The notes below the pieces were generated by a model, which made no database searches, had not been told where the DNA came from, and worked only from the letters and a program-made list of their open reading frames with translations. Made by a program: the position numbers and the translations under genes. A stretch of DNA of 64,000 nt from Vicugna pacos. Its lineage: Eukaryota > Chordata > Mammalia > Artiodactyla > Camelidae. The stretch spans positions 74,868,453 to 74,932,452 of the forward strand of contig NC_133023.1 in NCBI RefSeq assembly GCF_048564905.1, given 5' to 3'. Shown here piece by piece: positions 45,531 through 56,280 of the stretch. Positions within the stretch are counted from its first letter, which is position 1; every line of letters begins with the position of its first letter.

Positions 45531-47529
45531 AAAGAGTTTAAAAATTACACTACACTTCGGCTATGTTTACCAAAATGAAATCTTCTGAATATGGGAGCAT
45601 GATCATAGTTTTTAACATCATGAAATATACAGGTAAGTGAATTTGGGCTTGTTTAAATGAATCCCATAAAAATTAGAGCCAGGGCCAATATTGCAGTTGA
45701 AGATGGCTAATTTTAGAGCAAATGAAGATCTTTTCATGAAGCAAGTAGTAAATCTATGAAAGTAATTAGAATGCTAAATGACTAACTCCAAAACATAAAT
45801 AGGTTCAAGAAGAGTTTTAATAAATTGTGGCGGCTAAATCCATAATGATTTGTTACGGAAGATAAGAAACCTTTGAGATGACCCAAATTAAAGCAAAAAT
45901 GGGCAACAATGGAAGTGTAAATGCATGTTTTTCAGTTCGATAAAAATTCTTAAAGACCAAACCGCAAGGGGCTGAGATATAGTTTGACTACTTTTAAATC
46001 AATGGATTTAAAGAATTTTGAAATTGGTGAATATTATTATCTTTCTCTACTACAGAGTAGGTTGATACACAAATCAAATGGTCTCATTGATTTTTAGAAC
46101 TCTTTTAATGATTTCTGTGTGGAAACTAAAGAGAATGCTTACAAATTTCAGAAGTATAAGCATAAAGTGGAATGAAGCTGCTCGATTTTACTTCTTGTAT
46201 AATGATGTGTCATCAAAATTAGACATATGAATGGATCATTAAGTTATTAAAGCTGTCCCTTTTAATTTGTTCTGGTATCTGGTACTCTGGTTAATTTATG
46301 GGGATTGGAAAATGTACTGATAAAGTGCCTTGGGTTACCTGCACGAAACTTGGGGAGGTAGATGATATTTAAGTTAGCAGTTTTTAAAAATATACTTCTG
46401 CAGTCAGTCTGATTTCTATTTAAATTTTGGACAGAAAGTAAAAACATTTTTGTTATTAATTTCCAGCCGTTCAGTAATTCACACTGGGATTATGGGTATG
46501 CTTGGTAGATCCAAGGGTTAATTTCTGCAATACTAGCCCCTGCACCCCTGCACCCACCTCCCCAGCCCTTAGCACTTCTCTGCATCTATAATTCAAGGTA
46601 ACAATAAAATTGTTTGAATGCATCTCAGATCAATAAATCACATTTTGTCTGTAAACTCCTGGAGTGCAATAGAGTCGACTTTGGTTCTCCTGGTTCCTGA
46701 AGTGCTTCAAAATTTTGCTCAAAATTCCTGTCACATTTCTTTAACACCAATATTGACTTTCAGTTCTAGGACTATGAAAATAATCTAAAATGAATAGAAA
46801 GAATTTATAAGAAGGACAAAATGAACTCTTTGTTATCTCCCACCTCATACTTTTACCAAATTTTTTTCTGAGGGTAAGTCAAGTATATTTGGAGTTTTGA
46901 CTGTTAGTTATCCTTTTTCCTTTGTTGTGTGTGTCCTGAGAGTCGGAGGAAACTGAGAAAATGGTTAAGTACTGAAATATTTTTCTAAATAGTTTTCCTT
47001 GATTTCCTGGGTCATGTGACGGTCAAGGCAGTAAGTACCAGCAGAGTTCATCTGGCCCTGCAACTATGCTGTAATATTCAACACAGGAAGCTTCTGTGCC
47101 TGGTGGATCTCTGACTCTACCAGTTGCTGGGAAATGGTGAATTGAAGGACTTCCAGAGTGATTCATAACTTTGAAAAATCAATTATCAGTTAATAGGGCC
47201 TTTAGGACACCCTAGTTTTCTAAGCATGGCATTCCGCCACAAAAACACTCAAAAACTTTTTGCTCTTATAGTTACATTGTAGACAAAAATTCATTCTGTT
47301 TCTAAGTCCTCCTGTTAATCAGTGCTGGGACAAAGACTAGGGTTTTGTTCATTTAGAAGCAGACACATTTGATCTGAAAATGCCTTGCTTGAAATGTCCA
47401 GGTATGTATCAAACTTCCAATTGTGATTGTGTCTTTCACCTAGTCTAATGAACAACTCTCATATTTCCTTTTACCCCATGAAAAAAGCAGGTGAAAATGT
47501 AAGAAAGAGTTGATTTATACTATAAAGTA
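45531..47529. other. Unassigned, about 2 kb
   Basis: No repeat family or exon that I recognise. It may be ancestral unique sequence. Confidence 0.35.
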
Positions 47530-47616
47530 ATATGTATACTATATATATATACATGTATATATGACATATATGATATATATATATATAAAACCAATCTCAT
47601 ATATATATATACTATG
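47530..47616. repeat. AT-rich interrupted microsatellite
   Basis: Three (AT)n blocks separated by ACATGTATATATGACATATATG and a CCAATCTC interruption. Confidence 0.93.
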
Positions 47617-48689
47617 GTTACACACGTGTGTATGATTTATGAGGAATTAAAATAGATTCTAAATTGTAAAACTCAAGTTCTGAATGGCAAAACAGGACTT
47701 GCCAAAAAAAAAAAAATCCAAACCATTTCAACTGTGAATTTGCTGTGAACTGGCCTACATAAACGATTTGAAAAGAGAGTTCGCAATGACTGTAACAATG
47801 GTATGTGTACACTAGGAGACAGCCAAACAAACTAATAAAGGTGATAAGAGCTGTTACAAAAAAAAAAAAAAAAAGATCACAGATTGCCTCCCTCCCTCCT
47901 GCCACCTCGGTAAATCCAGCTACCACACTACTGAGAAAAACTGGTCCTAACCCGTGGGATCCTATCTCATAATCTGACAAAGATTTTGTCAAGATACAAC
48001 TCATTGAAGTTTAATGGCACTGACTGTCCTCTTTTGCTTGGGATTGAAAGGTTTCCCATGTCGTGGGACTTTTGATGCTAAAACTGACAGTTCTGGGCAG
48101 TCTGGGATGGTTGGTCACCCTGGATTTGAGGACATCTTTCTGTCACTAAGCAGGTACGTACACATCTCTAGGGGTGGGTTTACAGATTTGTGGCTATGTT
48201 TAAGACTATGTTATACTACATAAAATGCATTACCTGTATCTGAGATCTTAAATGATTACTTCTCTCTTAGCTCTGACTTGCCCAGGAGGCAAGTGACAAA
48301 AAGCAAGAGAAGATGCTGATTTGGGGTCAATTTCATATACTTGGAAAATACTTATATCATGTAGAAGTGGCAATGGAGTTGGAAGGAACCCTTGACATCT
48401 TTGTATACACCTGATTTGATATGAGTTTATCACAAGGCTGAAGGTATAGTACTGGCTCAGCTAAAAGTACCAAGACTTACTCAGTCCAAAATAACTTTTT
48501 AACATCTTCAGAGATAGCAATGTCGGTTAATAAGCCCAGTGACTATCTCAGGGATGAATACTACAAATAAGTAATTTTTTTCTGTATCCTGGGTTTTTAG
48601 TGCTTGAATGGCAAACTAGAAATAATGCTACATAAAGATATTCGCAAAGTCCTACAACATCCAATATTAAAAAGAGAGAAAAAAAACAA
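47617..48689. other. Unassigned, with two A-tracts in the same direction
   Basis: Poly-A runs at 47704-47716 (13 A) and 47858-47874 (17 A) bracket about 140 bp. This may be a retroposed fragment or simple slippage. The rest is unrecognised. Confidence 0.4.
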
Positions 48690-48793
48690 TGAAGAAATTT
48701 CCCATTGCCTAATAGATATCTCTGGATCCTCAGCACCTAGAATAGTGTTTGGTACATAGTAAGCCTTCTCTAAATATAGGTAGAATGAATGAT
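48690..48793 (+). mobile_element. L2 LINE, 3' end
   Basis: TCCTCAGCACCTAGAATAGTG, TTTGGTACATAGTAAGCC and TAGAATGAATGA: L2 tail. Confidence 0.8.
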
Positions 48794-49325
48794 TAACAGC
48801 TCTGACACCAAAGGACATAAATTAAATTTATCAACAAATGTTTTTGAATTCTTGCCAAGTGCAAAATCTGAAAGTCCGTTTGGTTTACTTCTCCATTCCT
48901 CTCTATTATTCTTTGATTATTTTCTATAGGTCAAAGTTCTGACCTATTAGGAAGTACAGGTATAATCTTTTAATTCTAGCCTAACGAGTAGTGATGGTGT
49001 TAAAAATCTCAGAAGAGTCATTTTTGTAAAATTCTGGGACTGGAAGCTTTGAATCTCTAATTATTAAATTACTTAGATTGATGACACTTTCTAAACATGA
49101 TGCTACAGCCAATTGTAGCCCAGTTTAATAACTATGAGTTTCATACCACACTCTCCCATTTCACTGATGGCTGTTAGCAAGATGGAATTGAAAAACCTCA
49201 GAAAAGTCCCTATTTTAGTTTATCAGGTCTGCTGCAGAAAGAGGTAAATTTACACTGATAGGATTTGGTTTTCACAAAGCTATTATGGCTTTTAGGTAAT
49301 GTCTTTTCTTAATATAATTTGTCTG
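48794..49325. other. Unassigned sequence
   Basis: No recognised element. Confidence 0.35.
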
Positions 49326-49376
49326 CATATATATATATATATGTATATATATTCTTAAAATATATATATATATATA
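49326..49376. repeat. Near-palindromic (AT)n tract
   Basis: Two (AT)n blocks separated by GTATATATATTCTTAAAAT; the whole can fold on itself. Confidence 0.93.
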
Positions 49377-50344
49377 CAAGTAAAGAAGTTAAGCTTAGAT
49401 GCCTATCATTTTTAGTATCATCACTTTCCTTTTGGAGAAAATGTATAAATATACCCCCAGAATAGTCCCACAATAACTTTGACCCAATTTTTATAGAATC
49501 TTGGAATAAAAATCATCAGGGTCTGCAGATTTGAATACTGTGTTCATGTCTGAAAACTATAGTACAGTCAGCATAGTCATTTTGTTTCCTCTGACAGTTA
49601 ACAGAATTCTACAACATGATTGTGTGTAGGGAAGGAAAACAATGTTTGCATTTGGTCAATCCATTTTTCTATAGAGTAGCTTTGTAGGAAACAAACTTAA
49701 ATAACAATGAGCCAAATTCTCTAACCACTGGGTTAAACAATAGTTCTAGGTAGACCCCTGAAGCACTGGCAAAAGATGATCTACTCCCTGCTATTCTTGG
49801 AATGAGAGTATGTGTTTCCTGTCATAGAAAGGGAAACTCATGGTAACTTGTTTCCCTGCTTTTCTCATCACCAAACCCAAAAGCACCCAAGAGAAACACT
49901 TTTCCTTTTCCCAATGCCTTATTAGATGATAATTCTCACTACAAACCTTTTAACGTGCCTTTGTCTTTGAATTGTGCATTAAGCATTCCAACATTATGAT
50001 TTTACATTCCTTAGACATTTATCTCCCCATACTTTTGCTGTGTATTATAGCTATTTGGATGCTAGTCTGTTAAATCCTTAATAAAGGGGAAACAAAAACA
50101 TATTTTAACATCACTGTTTTATTGTCCATGTTGCCTAGCACATGCAGCCTAGTCAAATGTGAAAGATCATTTGTCAATCCAGTTTGCTGTGACTCATTGA
50201 CCTAGTTCCAGAAGAGGAATGAACTAAAACAGTCACTTACATGGTTATCTTTATGTATCATGAAAGATTAGAATCATCCTGTGTTTTATTCAGGCTTCAT
50301 TGACCTTAGAGAACAGGAAACAAAGGGAGATAGGCTACATGGGA
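49377..50344. other. Unassigned, about 1 kb
   Basis: Nothing recognised. Confidence 0.35.
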
Positions 50345-50450
50345 AGACAGTGTAGAGCATCTAAGAGCTCGGGCTATGTAATCAGAGGAACTTGGGTCTG
50401 TATCCCTTCTCTTCCATCTGCTTGCTGAATGACCTTCGAGTGAGAACACC
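50345..50450 (+). mobile_element. MIR SINE, 5' half
   Basis: AGCATCTAAGAGCTCGGGCT, ATGTAATCAGAGGAACTTGGG and GCTTGCTGAATGACCTTCGAG: the tRNA-related and core MIR parts. Confidence 0.75.
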
Positions 50451-51614
50451 TGGAGTTATGTTAAACTTGATTACAGAACAAATGTTAACCAGCTTATTAC
50501 TTGTCACATGGTCTTTAGTCTACCAGCAGTAGAGGTAGAAGAGTGGGGATATAGATGAAGCTAAGGTAATTCCTAGGCTATGCATGAAAGGAGTCCTTTA
50601 GTTTGTTATATGAGTTTTGACTCAGATATATCCCTTCTCTCTGATTGAGCTGCACTAGGGAGAAACCAACTGAAAATACTAGGAATTAATTATTAAGTCA
50701 TGTTTATGTATTTATATCTCTCATACATATTCATCTATTTATTTAATATTTAGAGTTTTAATTATTAAATTGTTTTTGAACATTGTTTATGGGAGAATAT
50801 TCTTTGACAGCCAAAATATATTCTCAAGTATAACCAGCTGACCAAGAATCATATTAATAGGACAGAGCCTCCCTCTCCTTAATCCTTTGTGGTGTTTTGA
50901 AGTCAAAGCTCTTAAAACAGGTAAGAGGACAGAATACTTTGCCTTACTTAAAATGTCAACATGTGATTCATTCCTTGAGAAGTTTAGTAGATGACTATAT
51001 CAGAAAGTCCTTTATTTCAGTACTGGAAGAAAAATATTCAAAAGTCTCCTGCTATTTAGAAAGGCATAGAGAAACTATCAAAAGTTTTATAGATTTGAGG
51101 TTAATTTCATATGAAGAGTAACATGAAGGACTAGATGAATTAAAAGGATTTGAGGCCCAAAATATTTAGAGAACTTTGTTATTGGACTGTCAGGAAATAT
51201 AAGGATATTTAGCAGGCTTACTGCTTGATTCCAATCATGAAAGGAGTAAGAAGGACTTAACTGACAAATTAAAATGGATTCACTTTGGTCTTATCTAATT
51301 CCTTATCTAATTATTTGATATGGCCTATGATTGGAAGGAAAGCAGCATAATATCATTTATATTTAACAAAACTGAGCTATCATTGGGCTACTTTGGAAAG
51401 GCCTGCTGCCCAAAGTTTCCTTTTCTCCCCTCAGGATGGTCTACCACCTATCAACAAATTATATAGAATTAATTTGGTAAGCACTAAGAGAAATAAGAAA
51501 ACACTGAAGAAATATGGAATTCAACCCCATTTCACATTTAATAAGCATCTGTAATGCTCCACCTATAAGCACCCAGGAGATGTCATAATGGATAAAGACT
51601 AAGGATGCAAAGTG
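50451..51614. other. Unassigned, about 1.2 kb
   Basis: No repeat named. A 74-codon open frame at 50897-51121 has no recognisable family and stays uncalled. Confidence 0.35.
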
Positions 51615-51618
51615 ACAC

Positions 51619-52099
51619 TGAGACAGGAGGGAAGGGGGCAGATCATTGAAAGAATGATGCAGCCACTGAGGATAGGACATAACCTGGTTAGAACAAACTC
51701 TGCCCAAGATGGTGGGAGATTCGACTTCCGGTAGACCTTGGGCCTCATTATACACTTATTGTAATACATTAGCATGGTAAGTGACACACCCACAGGCACC
51801 ATGATAGTTCCCAGGCTGACCATAAAAGGTCAAAAGCTGGGCAGGGCCCAATTCCTGGAAATCCATCCCCTTCCCCCAAAACAGTTGGAATAATCTTCCC
51901 ACTTATCAGCATATGAAATTACTGTGCCCATAAAAACTAACCACCCTCACACCTCAGGGCTGCCTCCCTTGCCTTCTGAGACTGACCACACTCTGTCTAT
52001 GAAGTGTGTACCTCCCTGAATAAATCTACTTTCACTTTATTATGGTTCACTCTTGAATTCTTTCCTACTCGAGACAAGAACCCATAATCTCTGGTAGCA
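51619..52099 (+). mobile_element. Solo LTR, window family B (copy 2), with 4-bp target duplication
   Basis: 481 bp, TGAGACAGGAGGGAAGGGGG at the start and ...TCTCTGGTAGCA at the end. ACAC flanks both sides (51615-51618 and 52100-52103). TATA-like CATAAAAA at 51929-51937, polyadenylation signal AATAAA at 52019-52024 and U5 motif TTGAATTCTTTCCTACTCGAG. Only one copy of the R-region repeat unit (about 51984-52013). Confidence 0.9.
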
Positions 52100-52681
52100 A
52101 CACGATTCCTGCCCACAGGACTCTTATAATCTCATGTTATAAAGAGAAAGCAGATGACACAGTGCATATTTGAATTATTCATATTTAACTAGATAAGTTG
52201 AGTGAGAGAGAAAGACAGGGAGAATTTGGCTTGTTCACTAATCCAATTTGGCTTGTCCACTAATCCATTTAGTGAGCAAGGCCCTATAATTAGCATGATA
52301 ATGAAAGACAGGAAATTGCAATTCCCTCTGTGCTGCCTGTGATTCTCAAGTTTAAGGTTTATATTTTTCATACAACTTGGACCTTAAATGCAAGGCAACT
52401 ATTTTACCTACTTTTCAGCCTAAGGGATAACCTTCCTAAGATATTTATTTTCAAGGTTAATTTGAAACTAATATGAAGATTTCTTTTTTCTTATATTTTT
52501 AGAGCTTCACTCCCCATGTAAGGTATGATTTCATTGTATAACTAAGTAGGCATATGATCATAAAGGTGTACAAAGAGGGAGTATATTCTTCCCAGGGGTG
52601 AGGGCAATGAAGGCTTCAAAGAGGATGTGGTCTATGAAGGAAAGATCTCTAGAGCTTGATAAAAAGGAAGCAGATTATAGG
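52100..52681. other. Unassigned sequence between two LTRs
   Basis: Includes a short tandem duplication near 52226-52265 (TTTGGCTTGTTCACTAATCC / TTTGGCTTGTCCACTAATCC). 52560-52680 may be weak L2. Otherwise unrecognised. Confidence 0.4.
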
Positions 52682-53172
52682 TGTAGGGAGGGAAAAACAT
52701 TTCCTTGATCCTCAGTCCTTGGCTGGATCTGAAAGTTAAACTAAGACAGATTAGCAGGATAAAAGCACACACATTTATTTACTATATGCTTTTACATGAC
52801 ACAGGAGCCTTCATAAAGAAGTGAAGATCCAAAGAAACAGTTAAACTTGAGCATTTTAATACTAAATTTGATGAAGGGTAGAAAGTCATGGGAAAACGTG
52901 ATAGGACAAAAGGGTATGAGGTAAGGGTAGTAAACTGGGGGAAGCTTAGCAAAGCCTGTCTCTTCAGATTCTTGTCTTCAGAGCTAAGGATGCTACTTTC
53001 CTCTGGGTATAAAGAGGATATCTCTCACACGAGGGTTTTATGACCTGTTTCAGAGAATAAGGAAGAAGTCAGAGAGTCCTTCCTATACCTGCCATTTCTC
53101 AAATTCCTTCAGCTTAAAAATTCCATATGCTAAGGTGCTATATTTGTGGGTAGCATGTTCTGAATCCCATCA
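52682..53172 (-). mobile_element. Solo LTR, window family A (copy 4), with 4-bp target duplication
   Basis: 491 bp between TAGG at 52678-52681 and TAGG at 53173-53176, plus-strand start TG and end CA. Shares AAGACAGATTAGCAGGATAAAAG and TTGTGGGTAGCATGTTCTGA with the other family A copies. The 4-bp duplication supports class I. Confidence 0.87.
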
Positions 53173-53291
53173 TAGGGAAAGTGAGTAGTCCCTTATTATG
53201 CAAAAGTATAAAGCATCCAATGCATGACAAGTTTGAGTAATATAAGTAGACTGTGATTGGTAGTGAACAAAGCAGTTGAAGAAAGTCATGA

Positions 53292-53887
53292 TGTTGCTGG
53301 AGAATAGGTTCTTGCCTCGTGCAGGAAAGAATTCAAGAGCAAAGCATAGTAAAGTGAAAACAAGTTTATTTAGCGAGATACACACTCCATAGACAGAGTG
53401 AGGTCCATCTCACTCAGAAGGGAAAACTCCTTAAGAGATACACACTCCATAGGCAGAATGTGGGCCATCTCAAAAGGTGAGAGAGACAGAGACTGAGAGG
53501 TATGGGGTGTTTAGTTTAAAGAAAAAGTAGATACACGTTCCAGAGACAGAGTGTAGGCCATCTCAAAAGACAAGAGAGAGAGCAACCACGAGATGTGATG
53601 TTGTTAGGTTTTATGGGCTGGGTAATTTCATATGCTAACAAGCAGGAGGCTTATTCCAACTACTTTGGGGAAGGGGTGGGGATTTCCAGGAATTGGGCCC
53701 TCCATCCACTTTTGCACCTTTTAAAGTCAGCCTAGGAACTGCCATGACAACTATGGGTGTGCCCTGAGGCTCAAGGTCTACTGGAAGTAAAATTTTCTGC
53801 CATCTTGGTTCTAACCGGTTTGTCCTGTCCTCAGTTTCAGTGTCATTCCTTCAGTGGTTGTGTCCTGCCCCTTTCCTTCCTGTCTCA
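53292..53887 (-). mobile_element. Solo LTR, window family B (copy 3), with 4-bp target duplication
   Basis: 596 bp, plus-strand start TGTTGCTGGAGAATAGG and end CCTTCCTGTCTCA, flanked by ATGA (53288-53291 and 53888-53891). Contains GTGCAGGAAAGAATTCAAG, GGAATTGGGCCC and TTTTATGGGCTGGG like copies 1 and 2. Three copies of the R-region repeat unit make it longer than copy 2. Confidence 0.9.
53374..53572 (-). repeat. Three R-region repeat units in family B LTR
   Basis: Units start near 53374, 53434 and 53529, each GATACAC(A/G)(C/T)TCCA-(T/G)AG(A/G)CAGA(G/A)TG followed by (A/T)GG(T/C)CCATCTCA. They lie between the TATA side and the polyadenylation side on the minus strand. Confidence 0.88.
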
Positions 53888-53891
53888 ATGA

Positions 53892-54419
53892 GAGGTAAGG
53901 CCGAAAAGCCAGGTGAAGTTAGATTGTGATGGTCCCTAAATGCCAGCTTGAGAAGAATCCATCCCTGCCCTGAAGGTGATGACTATCATCCCCTGCCCCA
54001 GGAAGTGTGGTGTAAATATATAAATGGTTCTGTGCTCACCATTTAGCTGAGGGCTTTTAAACAGTGGAGTGCTATTATCATATTTGTATTTTAGAAAGGT
54101 AATCCTGACCTGCCTCCTCATATCTCTGGCCTAGCAGAAGCTGTTACCCACAAGTAAGAAAAAACCCACAAGAAGAGAGTATCTTGTGAGAACAGTGAAA
54201 ATATGGATACCTGAGTAGTCAATGGTCAAAAAGGATGCAGGTGAGCACAGAACCATTTAGATATTTTCACCACACTTCCTAGGGGAGGGGATAATAGTGG
54301 CCTTGGAATTTGAAAGGATGAGATCTCCCTGGGCAGAGGCAGTAGGAATCAGCTGCTAAAGACAGAAGCCTAGAATCATACATTAGCATAGCTGGAGGGG
54401 GTGCTAGTGATCATCTAGT
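53892..54419. other. Unassigned; possible decayed antisense L2 near 53930-54130
   Basis: TAGCTGAGGGCTTTTAAACAG and TAGAAAGGTAATCCTGACC weakly resemble the antisense L2 'TTTTAAGCAGGGGAGTGAC ... AAAAGGATCACTCTGGC'. Confidence 0.35.
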
Positions 54420-54626
54420 TTAGAAGACAAACTATAGCCTGCAGGCCAAATCGCGCCTGTTTTTTTGTATGACCTTTGAGCTAAGGATGGTTTTTACATT
54501 TTTAAAAGGGTTGTAAGAAGGAAAAAAAAGAAGAAAGAAAGAAACAAAAATGTGACTAAGTATATGGCCCACAAAACCTAACACAGTTTCTATCTGGTCC
54601 TTTATAGAAAAGTTTATCAAAGTCTA
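54420..54626 (+). mobile_element. hAT-type MITE, internally deleted (copy 1)
   Basis: GACAAACTATAGCCTGCAGGCC, CTGTTTTTTTGTATGACC, GAGCTAAGGATGGTTTTTAC and TATCTGGTCCTTTATAG follow a common hAT consensus ('AGCAAACTATGGCCCGCGGGCC...CTATCTGGCCCTTTACAGAAAAAGTTTGC'). The middle is missing relative to the copy at 55374. Confidence 0.78.
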
Positions 54627-55373
54627 ATATAACCTCTTTGTGTTACAGGGAAAAGCTGAGGCCTGTTTTATTCATCATATACGTACATACATATATATGA
54701 AATGGCCTTCTCTGAGGGTTCAACTTTATGCCACTGAACTGATTTTATTTTCAAAATATTTAAATTCATTTTTTTAGAGGGACTCAGGGAGGGCCAAACT
54801 TGAATACCCTTGAAAGATGGGCGTGTTCCATGGTATATAATACATTTGTTACTTTTTCTAACATACCCCAACATCACCCCTATCCCTTTCCTATTCTTTG
54901 GTAGCAGTGTCTTAAAATATCCTGGGGGAATTACTGATCTTCTGTATAGTTTGATTGGAGTTGATAACCACCCAAGCCCCAGGGACAGGAATATGCTATT
55001 GGACATCTTGTGTCTCTGGTCGTAGTTACTGGATTACAGATGGACACAGGATCTAGTTCAAAGTACTGATTATCAGGCCCAGTATTTTATGTTAACAGTT
55101 CTAGAAAGTAGAACATTCATTTTCCTTTCTGCTGTATTTGGTTATAAAAGAAAAAGCTCTATAAATATGTACAGCCATCTTAACACAATCAGGACATGAG
55201 AATGAAGTCAATACGAAGAGGAGAATTGAGAAATTGAGAGACAGACTGCTGACACTGTTTGGAACCTCTGGATCAAGCTATACCTGAAATATATATTCCT
55301 TGACTTTTGATTAGGTGAACAAATAATTTCTTTTTTGATTAAGTTCATTTGAGCTTGTTTCCTGCCATTTACA
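54627..55373. other. Unassigned spacer
   Basis: Nothing recognised. Confidence 0.35.
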
Positions 55374-55721
55374 ACCAAGAGTCAAACTATGTGATTGGCA
55401 ATCTAAAACCCATGGATAAAATCCAGCTCGCTGCTTGTTTCTGTATTGCTTATGAGCTAAGAATGGTGTTATTCATTTTTAAATGATGGAAAGAAAAAAA
55501 ATATCATTTTGTGATGCATGTGAAGAACCTGAAATACAAATTTCAGTGTCCGTAAATGAAGTATTATTAGAATGCAGCTATACTTATTCATCTATGAAAC
55601 ACCTATGTCTGCTTTTGTGCTATAAGGGCAGAGTTGAGTAGTTGTGACAGAGACAGTATGGCTTACAAAGCCTAAAATATTTACAATTTGCTCCTTTACA
55701 GAAAAAATTTGCCAACCTCTG
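55374..55721 (+). mobile_element. hAT-type MITE, near full length (copy 2)
   Basis: TGAGCTAAGAATGGTGTTATTC, AAATTTCAGTGTCCGTAAATG, GGGCAGAGTTGAGTAGTTG, TGACAGAGACAGTATGGC and GAAAAAATTTGCCAACCTCTG: same family and orientation as 54420-54626, with the interior retained. Confidence 0.85.
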
Positions 55722-56054
55722 ATCTACTTAAAATGGTGATGCCCAAGAGTTCTTTTTGTTTAAGCTTCCTATTGGTCTCCTAGTGAGATGGTAATGGGCT
55801 CATTGAAATTTATGGTTCTATGAAAGACTAAGAATTGAAGTATAGGCTGGAAGAGAGGGGAGGGGGTCACTTCTAATCACCGAGGGAATAATTCAGTGGG
55901 TAAAGAATTTATTCAATATCCTGTAAGAGAAATTGTCAGTAAGAGGAGAGAATTTTGAAGAGTTGTTAGATGTCATTAGGTGAATATTTTGTGGCCCAAG
56001 CCCTGGAGAAGCTGTTTTATATTCCCAGCTGTAGAGAGGAGTGAAAAGATGACA
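55722..56054. other. Unassigned spacer
   Basis: Nothing recognised. Confidence 0.35.
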
Positions 56055-56280
56055 TATTTTTCATTCTCTGCAATACGTTAGATACTGCGCTTAGGTTTTA
56101 TTCTCATATTATGTTTGATTCATCCTCAAAGCAATCATATGAGCTAATCATTATCCCCACTTTTATGATGAGAAAACTGAGACTATACTTTGCTCTACTT
56201 AGCTAGTAAGTACCAGAGCTGAGATTTGAGCACCAATCAATTTGGTTCCCACATCTGTACTCTTTCTGCCGTATCACGGG
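56055..56280 (-). mobile_element. MIR SINE (antisense)
   Basis: TTAGATACTGCGCTTAGG, AATCATATGAGCTAATCATT, GATGAGAAAACTGAGACT, TAGCTAGTAAGTACCAGAG and GAGCACCAATC in antisense MIR order. Confidence 0.85.

Noticed and set aside
47618-48004. 128-codon open frame on the minus strand with a hydrophobic stretch
   Set aside because: It runs through both A-tracts (giving runs of phenylalanine), has no recognisable family and no splice or promoter context. Most likely a chance frame.
50897-51121. 74-codon frame with a charged, helix-like composition
   Set aside because: Too short, no family and no exon boundaries; kept as unassigned.
53374-53572. Regularly spaced repeats as a CRISPR-like array
   Set aside because: Only three imperfect units inside an LTR in a mammalian genome; spacing is unequal.
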